Of a stretch of DNA of 64,000 nucleotides, positions 10,607-23,498 are shown piece after piece. A model generated the notes under the pieces. It did not search any database, was not told where the DNA came from, and worked only from the letters and a program-made list of their open reading frames with translations. How positions within the stretch are numbered: position 1 is the stretch's first letter; every line of letters begins with the position of its first letter. The position numbers were made by a program, and so were the translations under genes. Origin of the DNA: Lateolabrax maculatus. Lineage: Eukaryota; Chordata; Actinopteri; Acropomatiformes; Lateolabracidae. Location of the stretch: the NCBI GenBank assembly GCA_031216445.1, contig CM062205.1, forward strand, positions 16,763,001-16,827,000, in the 5' to 3' direction.

Positions 10607-12544
10607 AATGTGTGCCTGCATGTATTTGATTGGCCAATGCAGATGAGGTTGTATTGTGTTGCAGAAAACACAGAAGATGTTTTGGCCTCACTGAAATAAA
10701 TGAGGAGCCTGCATTCAGCCTGAATATGGCCGTAAAAGTTTGGGAAAAAAATAACATGGACTCAAGCCTTTCTTGTGGTAGAAATCCCAGCGAAACCATG
10801 ACTTCTCGCTCTCATCGCCTTTGCAGTTAACTTTTTGCGTACCATGTGTGTTAAATAAATAACGGCTAGCTGGAGGTTCTGTGATGAGAGCAGAGAACAG
10901 TAAGCCATTGAAAACCGTGGTGTGATTTTACCCAAAGCATCATGAGAAGGGATGGGGACCTCTGAGAATTCACTGGGTCGCCCTCTTTTCCCTCTTCTCC
11001 TTTTCCTCTCCTCCCTCCCTCCCTCCCTCCATCTCTACTTGGTGTTCTCACCTCCTCTCCCCTGCTGCGACCCAGGCTCCCTGTAGGTGGGGTAAAGCAC
11101 TGGAGGGGAAACCGGCGGAGTAACGCAACAAATTTGGCAGTTAACCCAACACCAACCACTGGTTAGTTTGAGCAGTTGCCATGGTGACCGGCGGGCTCCC
11201 GCAGCAGGGATTGGGCTTCCCGTTTTTCTCACCTACAGCTCCCGAGGAGAGGCAGCAGCTTGGGACGGAAGGTGTTACTTGGACAAAGAGGATGTAGGGA
11301 GGCAAGGAAGTTTACTCACATGCACTGTTTTTTTTTTTTTTGGTTTCATTTTTAGTTGTGTTCTGGTTAAGATCAAACTCAGGATAATATGTTTATACAT
11401 ATCTTTTGAGATCCTGCTCCCGGATATCCCCACACATATAAATAAACAAACCATTTCAAATGAGCCCTCAGATACCATTTAAAGTGAGCCAAACCACTAA
11501 AGACAACAATAACTGGAATAAAATGGACACATGCATCATTATCCTGGCTAATATCACTAAAACTGTGGTATTTTTATTTAACTTATTTTCTCAATAAGCT
11601 TTCATTCCATGCCTTGGATATGAGCTTTGGGTTTTTGTGAAAAGGATACGATGTTTGTATGCGTCAACACAGAAATGGCGTATTTGTGTTTCCTGAATGA
11701 TAAAGGGATATTGATGCGCATGTAAACACACAGTCATTATAAATGAGATTTTCCGATGGGGAGAAGGGCTTTGAGTGCATAACTTTTTAATTTGAGACTT
11801 TGGAAAAGAAAATCCCAGCGCTTACTGTTAGCAGTATCATTCGGTGCTCTAACCCAACAGGCCCCAAGTCTGTGTGTGTGTGTGTGTGTGTGCGTGTGTG
11901 TGTGTGTGTGTGTGATCTCCAGCTGCAGCACTCTTGCAGTTAAAAAAAAAAAAAAAAAAAGCACAGCCACTCTTAATGCTCCTGACTCATTTTGGAATCA
12001 CCAACCCTTTGTTTATTTATTTATTTATTTTATTGTCAGCGGAAAATTTGTGTCATGTCAACCGGCCCCGGGGACCAGTGGTGAAGCACAGCGAGGAGAA
12101 AAATGTGGCTTCAGTTAGCGGGATCTATTACCATGTCTCGGAAACTACAGCAGATAAATCTGACTGCTTTTTCCTCCCCTCTTAAGCTTTATTTTTGTTT
12201 TAAACCATGCTTGTTTGTAGAGATTGGAGCTTCTTTTTACAACACATCCATACTTACTCTGGTATTCCATAGCACATTACAAGCTCTCTTCTCGGGAGCA
12301 GGCTTTCAACAAGAAGCTTGATTTGACGTGGAATTACAGGTAATATGACTAAGCATGCTTTTAAGAGCTTCCCAGCAGTCAACAACTCAAGTTACATCTG
12401 GCCTCGTAAGTATCTGATTTAGGATCTGCACTAGCCCACCAGAGGTGCAGACCATAACTTTAACTAGAGAGAATTAAAATGAGCCTGCAGATGAATTCAC
12501 AGATCAGATTCAGCTCAGCACTGATATGAAATATAAGCATAACT
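10607..12544. other. Non-coding stretch
   Basis: It holds a CT-rich run (about 10981-11040), a poly-T tract (about 11329-11341), a (TG)n tract at 11872-11914, poly-A at 11943-11960 and (TTTA)n at 12011-12032. No gene was recognised; the reading frames through the repeats are artefacts. Confidence 0.6.
11872..11914. repeat. (TG)n microsatellite, one interruption
   Basis: TG units interrupted once by CG. The poly-A tract about 30 bp downstream is separate. Confidence 0.95.
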
Positions 12545-13035
12545 CTGATTTCTTCTGGTCCACAAACCCCATGAAAAGCAACCAAAAGCAACAATTTATT
12601 GATCTTATTAACAAGTTTCTGCGGCATAGTCCTCTATTTTTGTCCAAAAAACTATGAACATGGGCACTGCAGTTTATTTTGAGTTGATCCCACATAAACC
12701 GTTCTGCTGCTAAAAATACTCAGTAGCACAACAAATCCGCAGCTGAAAATAGTCCCCCCAAAATGTACTATTTACTCCCGTTTGAGTAATGTCTGCTAAA
12801 ACCTACAGTGCCCAGTCGTTTTGTGAAAATCATTTACTTTTTAAAAAAGGACGCATATTTGTAACCTGTTTTTAAAGATTTGTATCTTCAGAAAGAAACA
12901 AATGGGCTTGGGGCTGAGAGCCACAGACAGGCTGGGGAAGTCGGAAAGTATTGAGAGACAAAATAACAATTTTTTGGGTCTTATGATTTCCCGGGATTTG
13001 TTGACAATAAGAAAAATATAGAGTAACACCAGCCT
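12545..13035. mobile_element. Interspersed repeat with inverted 'TTGTCAACAAATCCC' arms, copy 1
   Basis: The left arm (about 12555-12600) contains GTCCACAAACCCCATGAAAAGCAACCAAAAGCAACAA. The right arm (about 12965-13030) is the inverted version, containing CCCGGGATTTGTTGACAATAAGAAAAATA. The same pair of arms occurs at about 49282-49335 and 49603-49665. From memory this resembles a common percomorph repeat. It has no coding capacity. Confidence 0.6.
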
Positions 13036-16000
13036 TATCATTTAACAGGATGACCTCTCGTCATGCATGTGTGCATGTCTGTGCGCGCACCCATACTGTA
13101 CAGTGTGTTGTGTTAGCGTGCCTGTGTGAGTGTATGTGGGGTAAACTGTATCCCACCCCTGAGCTTCAGCTCTCAAATCAAGGCCCTGAAAGTAAACAGT
13201 GCACTGCCAGAGGACCTTGTTTATCAAATCTGCAATTGCACTCATAGAGCAAAATGACCTACAATTACAAGCCCAGCTAGAAATTAAGTTTTCAGTCAGC
13301 CATCCAGAAAAAGATCATAGGATATCCTGCAAAAGGGAATTCTTCAGTTGCCCTCCCCTTCTCCGTGTACCTTTTTTTTTTCCTAAAACGCCATACTGTA
13401 ATGGCTGTTGAATTTACTTTCTTCCTAAATATGTTCCACTGTTTTGTGAAAGGGTTAATATAGCTACCATGCACACTAACACATGGTGGTTGAGTGTGTA
13501 TATGTCACATCATGGTCATATTTGTAGAATTTCCTCCCAATACAACCACAACAGGCTCATACTTCCAAGCACGAGAGCTTTGTTGCTACCGGCCTCGCCA
13601 AGATATTCCGACCACTCCTAAAACGTCAGCCGTTCCAGCAAAAGCAATTACATGCCCCTGCCCTGAAAGCAGAGTGGAGAGGTTCTCTCTTTAAAGTGTT
13701 TAAATTCCCTCCTAGTTTAATTATGTGGTGCTGGGTGGAACCTGGAGGCTGCTCTCTCCACCATGCTTCAACATAAGTGCATTTTCCATGGCACAAGCAT
13801 GCAATATTGGTTCCCACAGAGAGATCGGAAGCACGTCGGATCCCAAAAACCTGGGTTACAGCATTCCTGGATCTCTGAGACGTTTGGTGACCTAATCGCC
13901 TGACCACCTACTGCTCCGTGCCAAATCCCAAGCAGCAAGCCAGACACCCCTGAGAGTAACATCCGACTGCACCATGAAATATTACGTCAGGAGTGAGTCA
14001 TTGGATACTGAGCCTCGGTTAGAACAGCTTTACAAACTCACAAACACAGGAGCTTTACTCAGACTGGATTAAGCCGGTGAATAAACCGCATCACTGAAAG
14101 GAAACTCGTCATTTCTGGCAGCCATATTATTCAGTTTATAATGTTACAGTACATTTAATGGACACTGTTAAAGACCCAAAAGTAACTTCAGATATGTTTT
14201 TCTCACATAAGGTCCAAAAAAGTCTGTTACACAACAGTTAAACATGTACATTTATGGTAATATAAACTCTATGAGCCATGTCATAGCTTCAGAAGTAATT
14301 ACATGTGCCGTGACAAATAGTCATTTATTGGGTCTTTCAACAAAATGTCAAATATTTCAAAATCAGTTTCGTTTGCCTCTACAAAAACGTATACTGACAC
14401 CCTCAAGTCAATCACGAGTATATTTCTTTGACAAACTGTGCTGTCACAAACGTCTCCCCTCCATTCTGCATCCAGCTGTTGTGCAGTGTTGATTTTACAA
14501 ACAAATTCACTTTGACAAATGTCCAAGCTGGAGACCCCAAGTTTGATAAACAAATAGCTCTCTCTTAATAAATCAGTTCATGTGGCTTTTATTAGTGTTT
14601 TGACATATCAGCCTAGCACATAATCAGTCAGTGGGTTGATTGCACAGCATGTGTAGATTACTCACAAAGCAAGCAAGGCTACGACTATTGACCAGTAGTC
14701 CTCACTGCTATATACATGTACATATAAATATAAGTATAAATGTATCATCAGAATCATGCTTTTTTTGGTGTTGTAGCCATTAAATGAACTGGTGTTAACA
14801 AGCATCATTCTGATTATTTTCAAGCTTGGCCTGATCTGCGAAACTTTTTGCCATCTTTCTTATCAATTCGGATTAAAAGGTGTGAAAATGAGCATATAAC
14901 CTAATATATCTTGAAATACACTAGTCCAGTTTTCTGTTGTTATCAACATGGATCAGAATAGACAGTTTGCTAAACCCCTCCTCTGAACAGCGATTGTCCA
15001 ATTGTAGCTTAGGAACCATAACTAGTAGTAAGTAGTATTTCCCCATTGTGTAAAAGCTGGTGCTGGATGCGTAATGTCTTCATTTGATTTGAAAAGCTTA
15101 CACTCCAGCAACCCCAGCAACGTGACCTGAGATAGTGTTGACAGACACATCAGTTAGTCACCTTTTTTCTTGCAATGTTAAAAGTGAAAATGTACAGTTT
15201 TGAACAGTCCTGATTTTTCTCTATCTTTCTCTGAAATTGAAGACCCATTGTTTCAAAAGTATTTCAGGTGGTAAATCTGCCACCATCACTGTGAACTGCA
15301 CGTTCCCGCATGAACAGAAAGCCTGAGCCTCAGCAACACTCGACTCACTAAGATGGCAAAAAAAACAGATAGATACCCAAAATAATATCACTGAATGATT
15401 TTTTATGTGATTTTTTTGTCTTTTTTGTTTCAACACTCTCCTTCGCCTCTCCTGTTGCCCATGGTTCGCCCACACAGGGATGTTAGCATATTCCAACTGC
15501 TTGGAATTCCTTCCTGCCGTCTTGGGAGCACACACTGCGTTTTAAAACTTGTTGGGCCCTTTCAAGTTTTATTTGAAAGTATGTAATTACATTCTTGAAG
15601 GAATAACGGGTCCCTCGAGTGATTTACATACTGTATTAAATGCCATGGTTCAAAAAGACACTGTTGACACTCACAAGTTTAAGAGTTTATTGATAGCCTC
15701 ATGTGATCAGACAGCCTCGGGCAATAGAGGTGCAGTGAAAATATAATCTAGAGGGCTGGTAGGTTTGGAAATGAAGGCAGAGCCTTTGACTTCTCCACCT
15801 CTCTACAGTCTTGTTGATGTCTTACTTCACAGTGGTTTGTTGGCATGGCTGTGGCTGGTCTCTGGTCTGCTTATGATTTATGAGGTTAAACCCTTTGCCA
15901 CTGATAGAATTAAAAACTTTAGTTGACATGCAGTATGCTGTGTATCAATAATTTTGACACTTTTTTGCCTTTCTGCTTTCAGTCAGAGTCAAATAAGGTG

Positions 16001-17888
16001 GTGCATGACTCTCTGAAAATCGGATTAGGAAGATTTTGTAAAACATCTACCTTCATATTATTGTGGCTAGTGAGAGTAGAATATGAAGAACCCTTCTTGC
16101 ATCTTGAATAGCAACTTTGTACAGTAACTTCATAACCTGATTTTGAGAATTTTACATAGTTTGATTGGCTCTGGTCACAGGACCTCGCAGGGCACTGTAT
16201 CAGAGTCTAGCACTGCATTTTATTTAATTATGTTCTATTATGGTCAATTTCCATCTGTTCAAGTCTGATCTATTTTTCTCTTGAGCACCAGAACACAACA
16301 CTTGTGAGGTTCTCTATCACAAAGCAGCGCCACCGGTGGAGAATTTATTTGGCTGCCTCTTAGCTTGGCCTCTTAGGGACGGTGGTGTGGGCAAAGTCAA
16401 TTCCCCTCTCAGATTAAAGGAGTGTCTTCAAGTGCCAATCCAAATGGTGATAAAAAAGCTTTTTAATCCATTGAGAAAGTTTCCCGGTGTAACCCCCCAG
16501 AGTCCCAGCATCAGGCGTTGCCCCACTCAGGCTGCGTCTGGACAGTGTTGAAGCCCGAGTGTGTCTCCCTGCGCCCTGACAGAGGGAGCGAAAGGCCTAA
16601 AAAAGGCCCCCTCCGCCACTCACTTGACCAGCTCCCTTTGATAACATCTGGCAGGGGCAGGTTTGCACCAGCGACAGCAGGAGATGGAGGGACATTAAAG
16701 TTCTGTCACTCACTTGGCAGGAAGGCAGTCGGCAACTGCACATCATTCGGCCCGACCGAACCTCAATCGCTTACGCTGGAGTGTCACTGATGATCTCTCT
16801 TTCTAATGGGTCTGATGATATTCTCTAACAAGAGTGTTATATGAGATGGCGGCTTGGCATGGCTGCTTTTTATTCTGAACTCTAAATCCCTTTATCTTAT
16901 CATTGAAATAACCGAGACTGCTGATACCCTCTTAGCTATTCAGGCCAAATGTTTCTATACAAGTGTATATTTAAATACAGAGCAAGAACAAAACAAAAAA
17001 AAAAGTCTGCGACTTGAAACCTAAACATTCTTTATAGAAGGAAACTTGTAGTGTTTATCCAAACTGGGATGTCTGTTGAAGGAGATGGACCGGAAAAGAC
17101 TTGGACCTATCTTTGCTCTGGTGAAAGGGTGTGCTCTGGTGAAACTTTAGAGGGGGCTGAATGTGAGTTTCAACACAGCTCCCCCGGAAAGGCTCTGACC
17201 AATTCAACATCCATCCCTCTCCATTTTCTTTCTGTTTACTTCTAGGTTCATGAGTTTACATGCCAATTCCATTACAGGGATTAAAATAGTTTGTCCAATC
17301 CATCCTCAAACTCTGCTTCCCTTGTCCTTCTCCCTCCCTTAACCCCTCACACCACTTACAGGCTTTCAGGTCCCAGGGCTGGGTTAGGGGATTACAGGAC
17401 AAGCACGCTGCAGCCCGAGCACCCAAAGAAACACAAGGCGGCTGTGTTGAAGAATGTTCCAATGAGATGTCCGAGCATTAGTGAAAGCTGAGGTTTGATC
17501 AATGGCTGTGGCGCGTGTCTGCACTAGTGAACACTTTACGGAGCGTCTGAAAGAGAAGAAAGAGAAAATAAAGGTGTGTTATGACATCGGGCTCAGGGTC
17601 TAGGCGGCCGGGTCACCTTTGAGCTGCTGCTGATTAAGGGCTGGTGTTCACAGGTGAGCGGCTCCGAGCAGGATTTAGTGACACGGGCACAGAGGTGAAA
17701 TCTCCCCATTCTCCCAGCTAACGTCAAAGCAGCAAAGCACAGCTGACCTCACCCCCAAATGGCCAAAGGCAAATGTCAGAAGATAGATGAGCTCCGGGAC
17801 TGTGCTCTGCTCACTCAAAGAAAAGTGATGGCTGGTGAACTTCCACACGTTTTTTTTTTTCAAAATTACTTTTCAAAAATATTATGTA

Positions 17889-17905
17889 CAAAAAAAAAAA
17901 AAAAA
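17889..17905. repeat. Poly-A tract
   Basis: About 16 consecutive A in an AT-rich region, with a T run about 30 bp upstream. Confidence 0.85.
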
Positions 17906-19683
17906 GAATAAAAAGGAAAAAAGAATTAGATATTATATTCTTAGAGGCATAAAATACTTGGCTCTTTTTTTGCAGTCTTTTCTCATCTATATTCACAGAG
18001 TCCCAGACTGTGGAATCAGACGTTCGTATTACAAGTAGTTAAATAAGTCAGCCAGTCACTGCTAGTGGGTTTAAGCCACCCACAGTTGGTAATATCCTTC
18101 GGAAATGGAAGGGCTCAAAGGGGCTAAGCCTGGTCAGTACCTAGGAGGGACATCCACAACATATCTTCAAGCTCCCTGCGGCCTGGTTGGTAAAACACGG
18201 CTGAGACTTCCTGTGTTGAAGGAACTCAGCAAGTCTCTGAACCCAGTATACTCCACGCCGCTGCATGAAAAAATTCCACCTGTAATGTAGTGTAAAAAGA
18301 GCATATGACTGAAATTGTAACTTAATAATCACAAAATGAAACAATGGAGCATAACTTAATACATAACTTAATTAAGTTCTTTAAAAAATGTATTCAAGGA
18401 ATTACACTGAAAACCTCTCAAATCCTAAACAAATAATATATAATAATACTAATCATATACTAATGAAATATAGAATTTGTTTCTGTCAAATAACACTTGA
18501 AAAGTGCATTAGATCCCACATGACATGGAAACTACTGAAATATACCGCGTGTGTGTGTGTTCTTGCGAGAAAAAAGAAAGACAAGTGGATGCTCTAAAAA
18601 GTAATATATTGTTATGAAGCAAACTTGGGAAATAAATAATCGTCAGAGAGTAAAATTAAAATAATAATCATAGGAGTCATTTTCTGTCTAGATGATGAAG
18701 AAAACCTCCAAGTATTCCAGCCAAATACATATCTGCCTCAAAATGAGATACTGGGAGGGACACCTTCAGTGGCATAGATCCACCCAAAGTAAGGACTCCC
18801 TTCATACCATTGTTTTTGCTCCTTGAACTTTCCGCTACTGGTACATGTTAGATACAGGTTGATCTTTATCCTATCTGTGCATAACAAATTTCTCAATAGC
18901 CCTGTTGTATGTTTTGTTTTTGCGTGCTGTTTTCGAGGCTTGTCTGCAGTTTGCATCTTGTGGTCTAAGGTAATGCTGACGTGGTCTTGCCTGCTTTTCT
19001 TTGATACATCTAGAGATTACGCACATCATACTGATGGAGCAGTGCAATATCTCCTACATCTCGATAACTCACAGAAACATCCTGCTGTAAAATATGTAAT
19101 CATTTGGTCATTGTAACACATCTATGCAATAGATGCAACGATAGTGCAACAAATGTGTTAAATTAACTTGAAAACAGTTCCGGTCCCTTTTGATAAAAGT
19201 TTTAGCAGTAACGTCATAACTGTACTATTGTAAATTTATTGTATAAGCATTATAGACCTATTTAATTTTTAGTATCAAGTGCGACTGAGCTGGGACACTT
19301 GTTGCTGTTTCAGAACCTTCAGCTGTATTCAATATGAAATTGTAGCTCAAATAATCTTATGATATCAAACCATGCAATGAAGCCGGCAAAAAGGAATGTT
19401 TGATCCATTTTAATACCCTGGTGCAACATCAGGTCATCAGCATGATTAGTCCCAGTCATTCGAACTTGAAAGTGAAAACATGAAATGTGGATACCACAAA
19501 AAAGGCTGCAAGTTTGACCAAAAATAAATTGTGCATGACAAGGTCCCCATCAAAGAAACAAGACACAAATGGTTTAAGAAACTGTTGAAATGAGACAATC
19601 ACAGCTTCAAGCATCAAGAGTCATGCGGACGGCATGCATTAGAAAGTGAGGAATATTGGCCTGAGTCATAAACAACATCCCAA

Positions 19684-19684
<1 letters not shown>

Positions 19685-19732
<48 letters not shown>
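19685..19732. repeat. (CA)n microsatellite
   Basis: An uninterrupted tract of about 24 units (ACAC..). Confidence 0.95.
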
Positions 19733-19734
<2 letters not shown>

Positions 19735-20533
19735 TGCACAAATCCAGCAAAGGCTAAACAGGGAAAAAACACTTCAAACAAAAAAGTAAGTAAAAGTCTG
19801 TAAATAATGATTAACAAAATAAATTATTTGATTTAAAGGGCTCCACAGTGCAAACAATGTACAAAAGTAACACAAAAGTAAAGGTAACATGACAATGTCA
19901 GATTATTTGCATCCCAGATATCCTGATCTTCTGATCAGACCACTGTCAACATGGCCTCACAACCCAGGGAAGCTTTTTCTCAGAGCTCTTACATGACCTG
20001 ATCAATCCAAAGCAGGTTTAAAGCATAAAAAGATTCACTGCAGCCAATTTAACTCCATGTTTCAGCAGTAAATAAGTGGGGGTGTCCGACCAATAGTCCA
20101 CCTTTAGGGCTATTCTTTCAATAAATGTTTGGCAGAAATTCATTTTACTTTGGAAATTAAACTTAAGTTATATTTTACTTTTTTGCTGCACTGTCATTGA
20201 ACATAAAATCTGCAAAAATGTATAAAATCAAATTCAATGATTATAAAGAGGCTAAATCCTCAGGATATGACAACGACACTAGCTGAGATATGCAGCTTAT
20301 CAAATAGTTAATCCGCTTCAGCAGCATTGGTCATTATGCGTACTGAAATTCCCAAGAAGCTTGACAAAGTTTGCCCCATATTGCACCTGAAGACAATAAA
20401 AAGCTGCTTACTTCAAACAAAAGCAGATCAGCTCTTGGTAAACTATTGACAAGTGCAGGGAGTAAACATCCATGGAATTATACTGAAGAAATCAATGCAT
20501 TTTTGAAAGTCGGCATGCTTTAAAAATTCTTCA

Positions 20534-20851
20534 TTCTTAGATTTTAGTGCAGCCTTTGATTTGGTTGTTCACAGCACTGCAATGAGACCTTCTACAGCCT
20601 CTTTAATCACAGTGTGGTGTGCCAAAGGTCAGGTCCCCGGGTGCCCTACTTTTTTAAATGTATATCTCCTGCTTTGGCTAAATGTCAGACAATATATGCC
20701 AATGATATGATAGTATATTCAGCCAGAAAACCAACTAAAGGAGATTCTGCTTCTTGCAGCTTGACCTTGATAAGGTCAAAAATTGCTTTAATCTAAACAA
20801 ATCGGTCCTTAATATGATGAAGACAAAAGAGATGATGACATTAAATGTTAG
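20534..20851 (+). pseudogene. Decayed LINE reverse-transcriptase fragment
   Basis: Four reverse-transcriptase motifs appear in the right order but in different frames. FLDFSAAFDLV (catalytic DFSAAFD at 20540-20560) corresponds to motif A. GVPKVRSPGALLF (from 20616) matches the GVPQGSVLGPLLF motif. YANDMIVYSA (from 20695) matches YADDTVIYS, with the first catalytic Asp changed to Asn. LDLDKVKNCFNLNKSVLN with KTKEMMTLNV (from about 20754) matches the thumb-side motif. Frame shifts between motifs, in-frame stops and the lost Asp show that it is dead. It is a short 5'-truncated remnant of a non-LTR retrotransposon; the clade cannot be told. Confidence 0.8.
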
Positions 20852-22085
20852 GGATACAGTTATATGATATCATGAAGTGCTTATATTGAAAAATCACAGG
20901 TATTTTTGGAATAAGAGTATTTTTGAATATTCAATAAAATAGAATCTATCTCCCCCAGACAATAAATGGTGTCATCAGTGGGAGAAATTACAACACAAAA
21001 CAGCTGCAATTGCTATTTTTAAATAGTTAAATGCTGTAATGCTTTTGGCTGTTGCATGGTCAGAGTAAATAGCAGCAGAAAGTGGTGGTTCCATTTTTCC
21101 AGACATGTGAAAGAAAAGGGGGGGGGGGGTGGGGGGGGGGTGGTCTGCATGTGTCTCTTTTGGAAAGCTCTTAAAAAAGAATTATTTATTAAAAACTAAA
21201 TAACACATGTACAATGTGAGTCATCCAAAGATATTCTAGCACAATGGTCACCTGGGATTTGGGGGTCCCTGAAGAGGGGTCCAGTCCTCTCTAAATGAGC
21301 ATCAGAACCAATGTAAGGATTCATTAAACTAACTCACAAGGACAAAAATCTCTTCTATGTGACTGAAAAGGTCTTATTTATCGTTTAATGTGCCTCTACA
21401 GTATGTGGTTCAGGATCCCCTGAAAACCACTATATGAAGTAAATAAACAGAGAAGCTGTTGAGCTGTAAAGCAGTGGGAGTATTTCAGTTTGTCTCTCAG
21501 AGACAGTGAGTGACAAACTATCAAGGGTCTCATTAACACTCATGATAGATGGCAAATGTCTGAATAAATATGGGAGAAAAGAAAAAGAAAATAAGACATG
21601 TTTTAGAAGATAGAATCTCCTTTCCAAAATCCGACATTGGCTTTTCTTCAGGGCTGACGCGGAGCAGAGGCTTAAGATTTTCGATGCATTTACAACAGGT
21701 TTACAGCAAATTAAAGCAGAACCGCACGGGGAACATTATTTATGAAAATTCGTCTAGTGCTAGTTTTTCATTCGATTTTTGACATTTTTATTAGTCTGAT
21801 TTGCTTGTTTGCTGTGTAAATCTTGGGAGTTAGTACAATCCCTAAATTTGGATCACCTATGTGGCCAATAAACGCCACTCAGATTCTCTTCGGACCACTT
21901 GTTTACGTCTGCAGGTCTCTCTATTTAGAGTACCACGACGTTGCCCTGCGACCAGTGGTTTACCGTCTGCGTCCCGGCATTTAGATGCAGATTCAAACTA
22001 CTGAGAATCTGTTATTCACAGTCAAATTACGATCGCATAATGAAAAACAGAAAATACTGCGCGCAATGAGCTATCTTTATTTAAA
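20852..22085. other. Non-coding stretch upstream of the bmp4 promoter
   Basis: It contains a poly-G tract (21118-21143, interrupted by T). The sequence becomes more mixed toward the promoter, with a CCAAT box at 21864-21868. No coding exon was recognised. Confidence 0.55.
21118..21143. repeat. Poly-G tract
   Basis: G12-T-G10-type run, G-quadruplex-prone on the + strand. Confidence 0.9.
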
Positions 22086-22232
22086 GTGGAGGAGGAGGAG
22101 GAGAGGAGGAGGGGTGGGGGGGTGGGGGGGGTTATCCAAGGTGTTTGAGACAGATGAGGGAGGTGGGGGTCTGGGTGGGGGGTGGAGGAGGAGGGAGGGA
22201 GGGGAGGGAGGAGGAGGAGGCAGGGAGGGCGA
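22086..22232 (+). repeat. G/A-rich purine tract upstream of bmp4
   Basis: The + strand is almost purely purine: GGA repeats at about 22087-22112, then G runs at 22113-22132, then GGGGT/GGAGG blocks to about 22232. Several runs of four or more G make G-quadruplex formation possible on the + strand, and the purine bias also suits triplex-type structures. It directly abuts the putative promoter. Long reading frames across it on both strands are low-complexity artefacts. Confidence 0.85.
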
Positions 22233-22235
22233 ATT

Positions 22236-22252
22236 GGGCGGACACATAAAAA
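22236..22252 (+). promoter_or_regulatory. bmp4: Putative bmp4 core promoter: GC box plus TATA-like motif
   Basis: A GGGCGG Sp1-type box at 22236-22241 is followed within a few bases by CATAAAAA at 22245-22252. The pair sits at the downstream edge of a long G/A-rich tract and at the start of the most GC- and CpG-rich stretch of the window (about 22.2-23.2 kb). A start site about 30 bp downstream (near 22280) is inferred. A CCAAT motif lies further upstream at 21864-21868. The location is supported by composition and by the 5' exon it would feed, not by transcript data. CpG-island promoters often have dispersed starts. Confidence 0.4.
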
Positions 22253-22279
22253 CTGCAAGGGGCCAGAGATGCTGGATCA

Positions 22280-22647
22280 TTTGGAGAAGTCTGGCCGTCC
22301 TGCGCACCGCGCCGGAGACGGATAGGAAAAAAAACCCCCGCTGCAGACCCCGAGCGCCGGCCTTCCTCCTCCTCCTCCTCCTCCTCCACCACCCCCCAAC
22401 CAACCAACCAACCACCACCACCCCCCCACCCCTCCACTCCGCCAAACCTCTCGTCCGTTTCCGAGGTGTCGCTAAAGGATTAATGAGCCAAGAGGGCACC
22501 CGGCGTCTCCGGTGAGGCTCGGTTCATCGCGGCGCGTTTTCGGCTCTGCGCCCGGACCTGCCGGACACCTTCCTCCCCCCCCCCACCACCACCACCACCT
22601 CCCCTCCGCCTTCACTTCGCTCGGGGATACCTGTACCTCCACTGATG
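22280..22647 (+). other. bmp4: Putative bmp4 exon 1 (5' UTR)
   Basis: This GC-rich segment ends at a good splice donor, ATG|GTAAGAG, with the intron starting at 22648. A weaker alternative donor, CCG|GTGAGG, would end the exon at 22511. The segment carries a (CTC)n/CTCC run at about 22364-22390, a (CCAA)n run at about 22395-22413 and C-rich tracts at 22415-22435 and 22574-22600, as is common in CpG-island 5' UTRs. If the 22647 donor is used, the last three bases of the exon are an ATG that would open a short frame into exon 2. No coding potential for a known protein is seen. Start and end are predictions. Confidence 0.42.
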
Positions 22648-22780
22648 GTAAGAGCTCATCCACTGACACTGTTTTCCGCCCAGGTCAGGAGGCTCGGCAG
22701 CGCAGCTTTTACAGCCGGCTGAGTTAAAACAAACAAAAAAAAAAGGCAGACTCTCCTTGACAGTTGAGTGACTTTTTCGT

Positions 22781-22811
22781 TTTGTTGTTGTTGTTGTTGT
22801 TGTTGTTGTTG
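22781..22811. repeat. (GTT)n microsatellite
   Basis: About nine GTT units just 3' of the putative exon 1. The + strand frame reads as a poly-Leu 'signal peptide' artefact, and the reverse strand as poly-Gln. Confidence 0.9.
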
Positions 22812-23475
22812 GTCTCTGGCGTTAGTGCGCGTTTGGCCGGCCTCACCGAGAGTTTTGGGCAGCGTAGGGAAAATGCGCGAGGATACACGTCCGTCAAAAA
22901 CAGGCGGCTGACACAGACACGGAGGGAGACCGGGTTTAAATGCGTGTCTGGGGACGAAAGGCGCAGTAAATCCCCGGCGGAGCTCGGAGCAGGTTACGAG
23001 CCTTTTCTTTTTCTTTTCTTTTTTCTTTCTGTGCCGGAGAGCCGAGCGCTGACGAACCGACGCCGTGAGGTCATTTCCAAACACAGCGTCCGATTTCTCT
23101 CCGCGTCTCTGTCTTCAGCACAATTCAGTATTTACGACGTGCCGATTTGTAACTTTCCCCCCGAAGTTTGGCGCATGTTTTTGCCCGAGTATACACCTGT
23201 ATCTGTCATCCCGGTGTGCGTAATGTGAGCGATGGAGATGAGACAGCTCACAGACAGGACGGGACAGATGTGTTTCTTAAGATCCTTTTCAATTCCCATT
23301 AATTTCAGCTCTGTTGGTAGCTTTTTAAGAGTAATTCGCGCGTAATTGAGCCAATTTTAAAACGACACATTTCGGTCCAGTTATGACATAGTCTGCAAAA
23401 ACATTACAGTGGCATAACAGATGTCAGTGTAATTGCTGAGCGACGTTTAATACGAGGACTCACGTGTTTTCACCT

Positions 23476-23498
23476 GTTTTTTTTTTTTTTTTTTTTTT
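23476..23498. repeat. Poly-T tract
   Basis: About 22 consecutive T in putative bmp4 intron 1. Confidence 0.9.

Larger units (their letters stand above)
13036..20533. other. Non-coding stretch (7.5 kb)
   Basis: No gene was recognised. Low-complexity parts are a poly-T run (13373-13382), AT-rich runs at 17851-17910 with a poly-A tract, and (CA)n at 19685-19732. Positions 16330-16790 are more GC-rich and repeat-free but give no recognisable protein. The remainder is AT-rich. Confidence 0.55.

Noticed and set aside
15000..15150. Possible further percomorph repeat (AGCGATTGTCCAATTG, CACTCCAGCAACCCC)
   Set aside because: It feels familiar but I found no second copy in the window and could not define ends, so it is not listed as an element.
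21985..22515. 176-codon Gly/Arg/Pro-rich frame, and 140- and 101-codon minus-strand frames over it
   Set aside because: They are created by the GGA/G-rich tract and the CCT/CCA runs around the bmp4 promoter; low complexity and no domain.
22764..23228. 154-codon frame starting with a poly-Leu stretch resembling a signal peptide, and a poly-Gln frame opposite
   Set aside because: The Leu and Gln runs come from the (GTT)n microsatellite; the rest has no recognisable domain and lies in the CpG island/intron.
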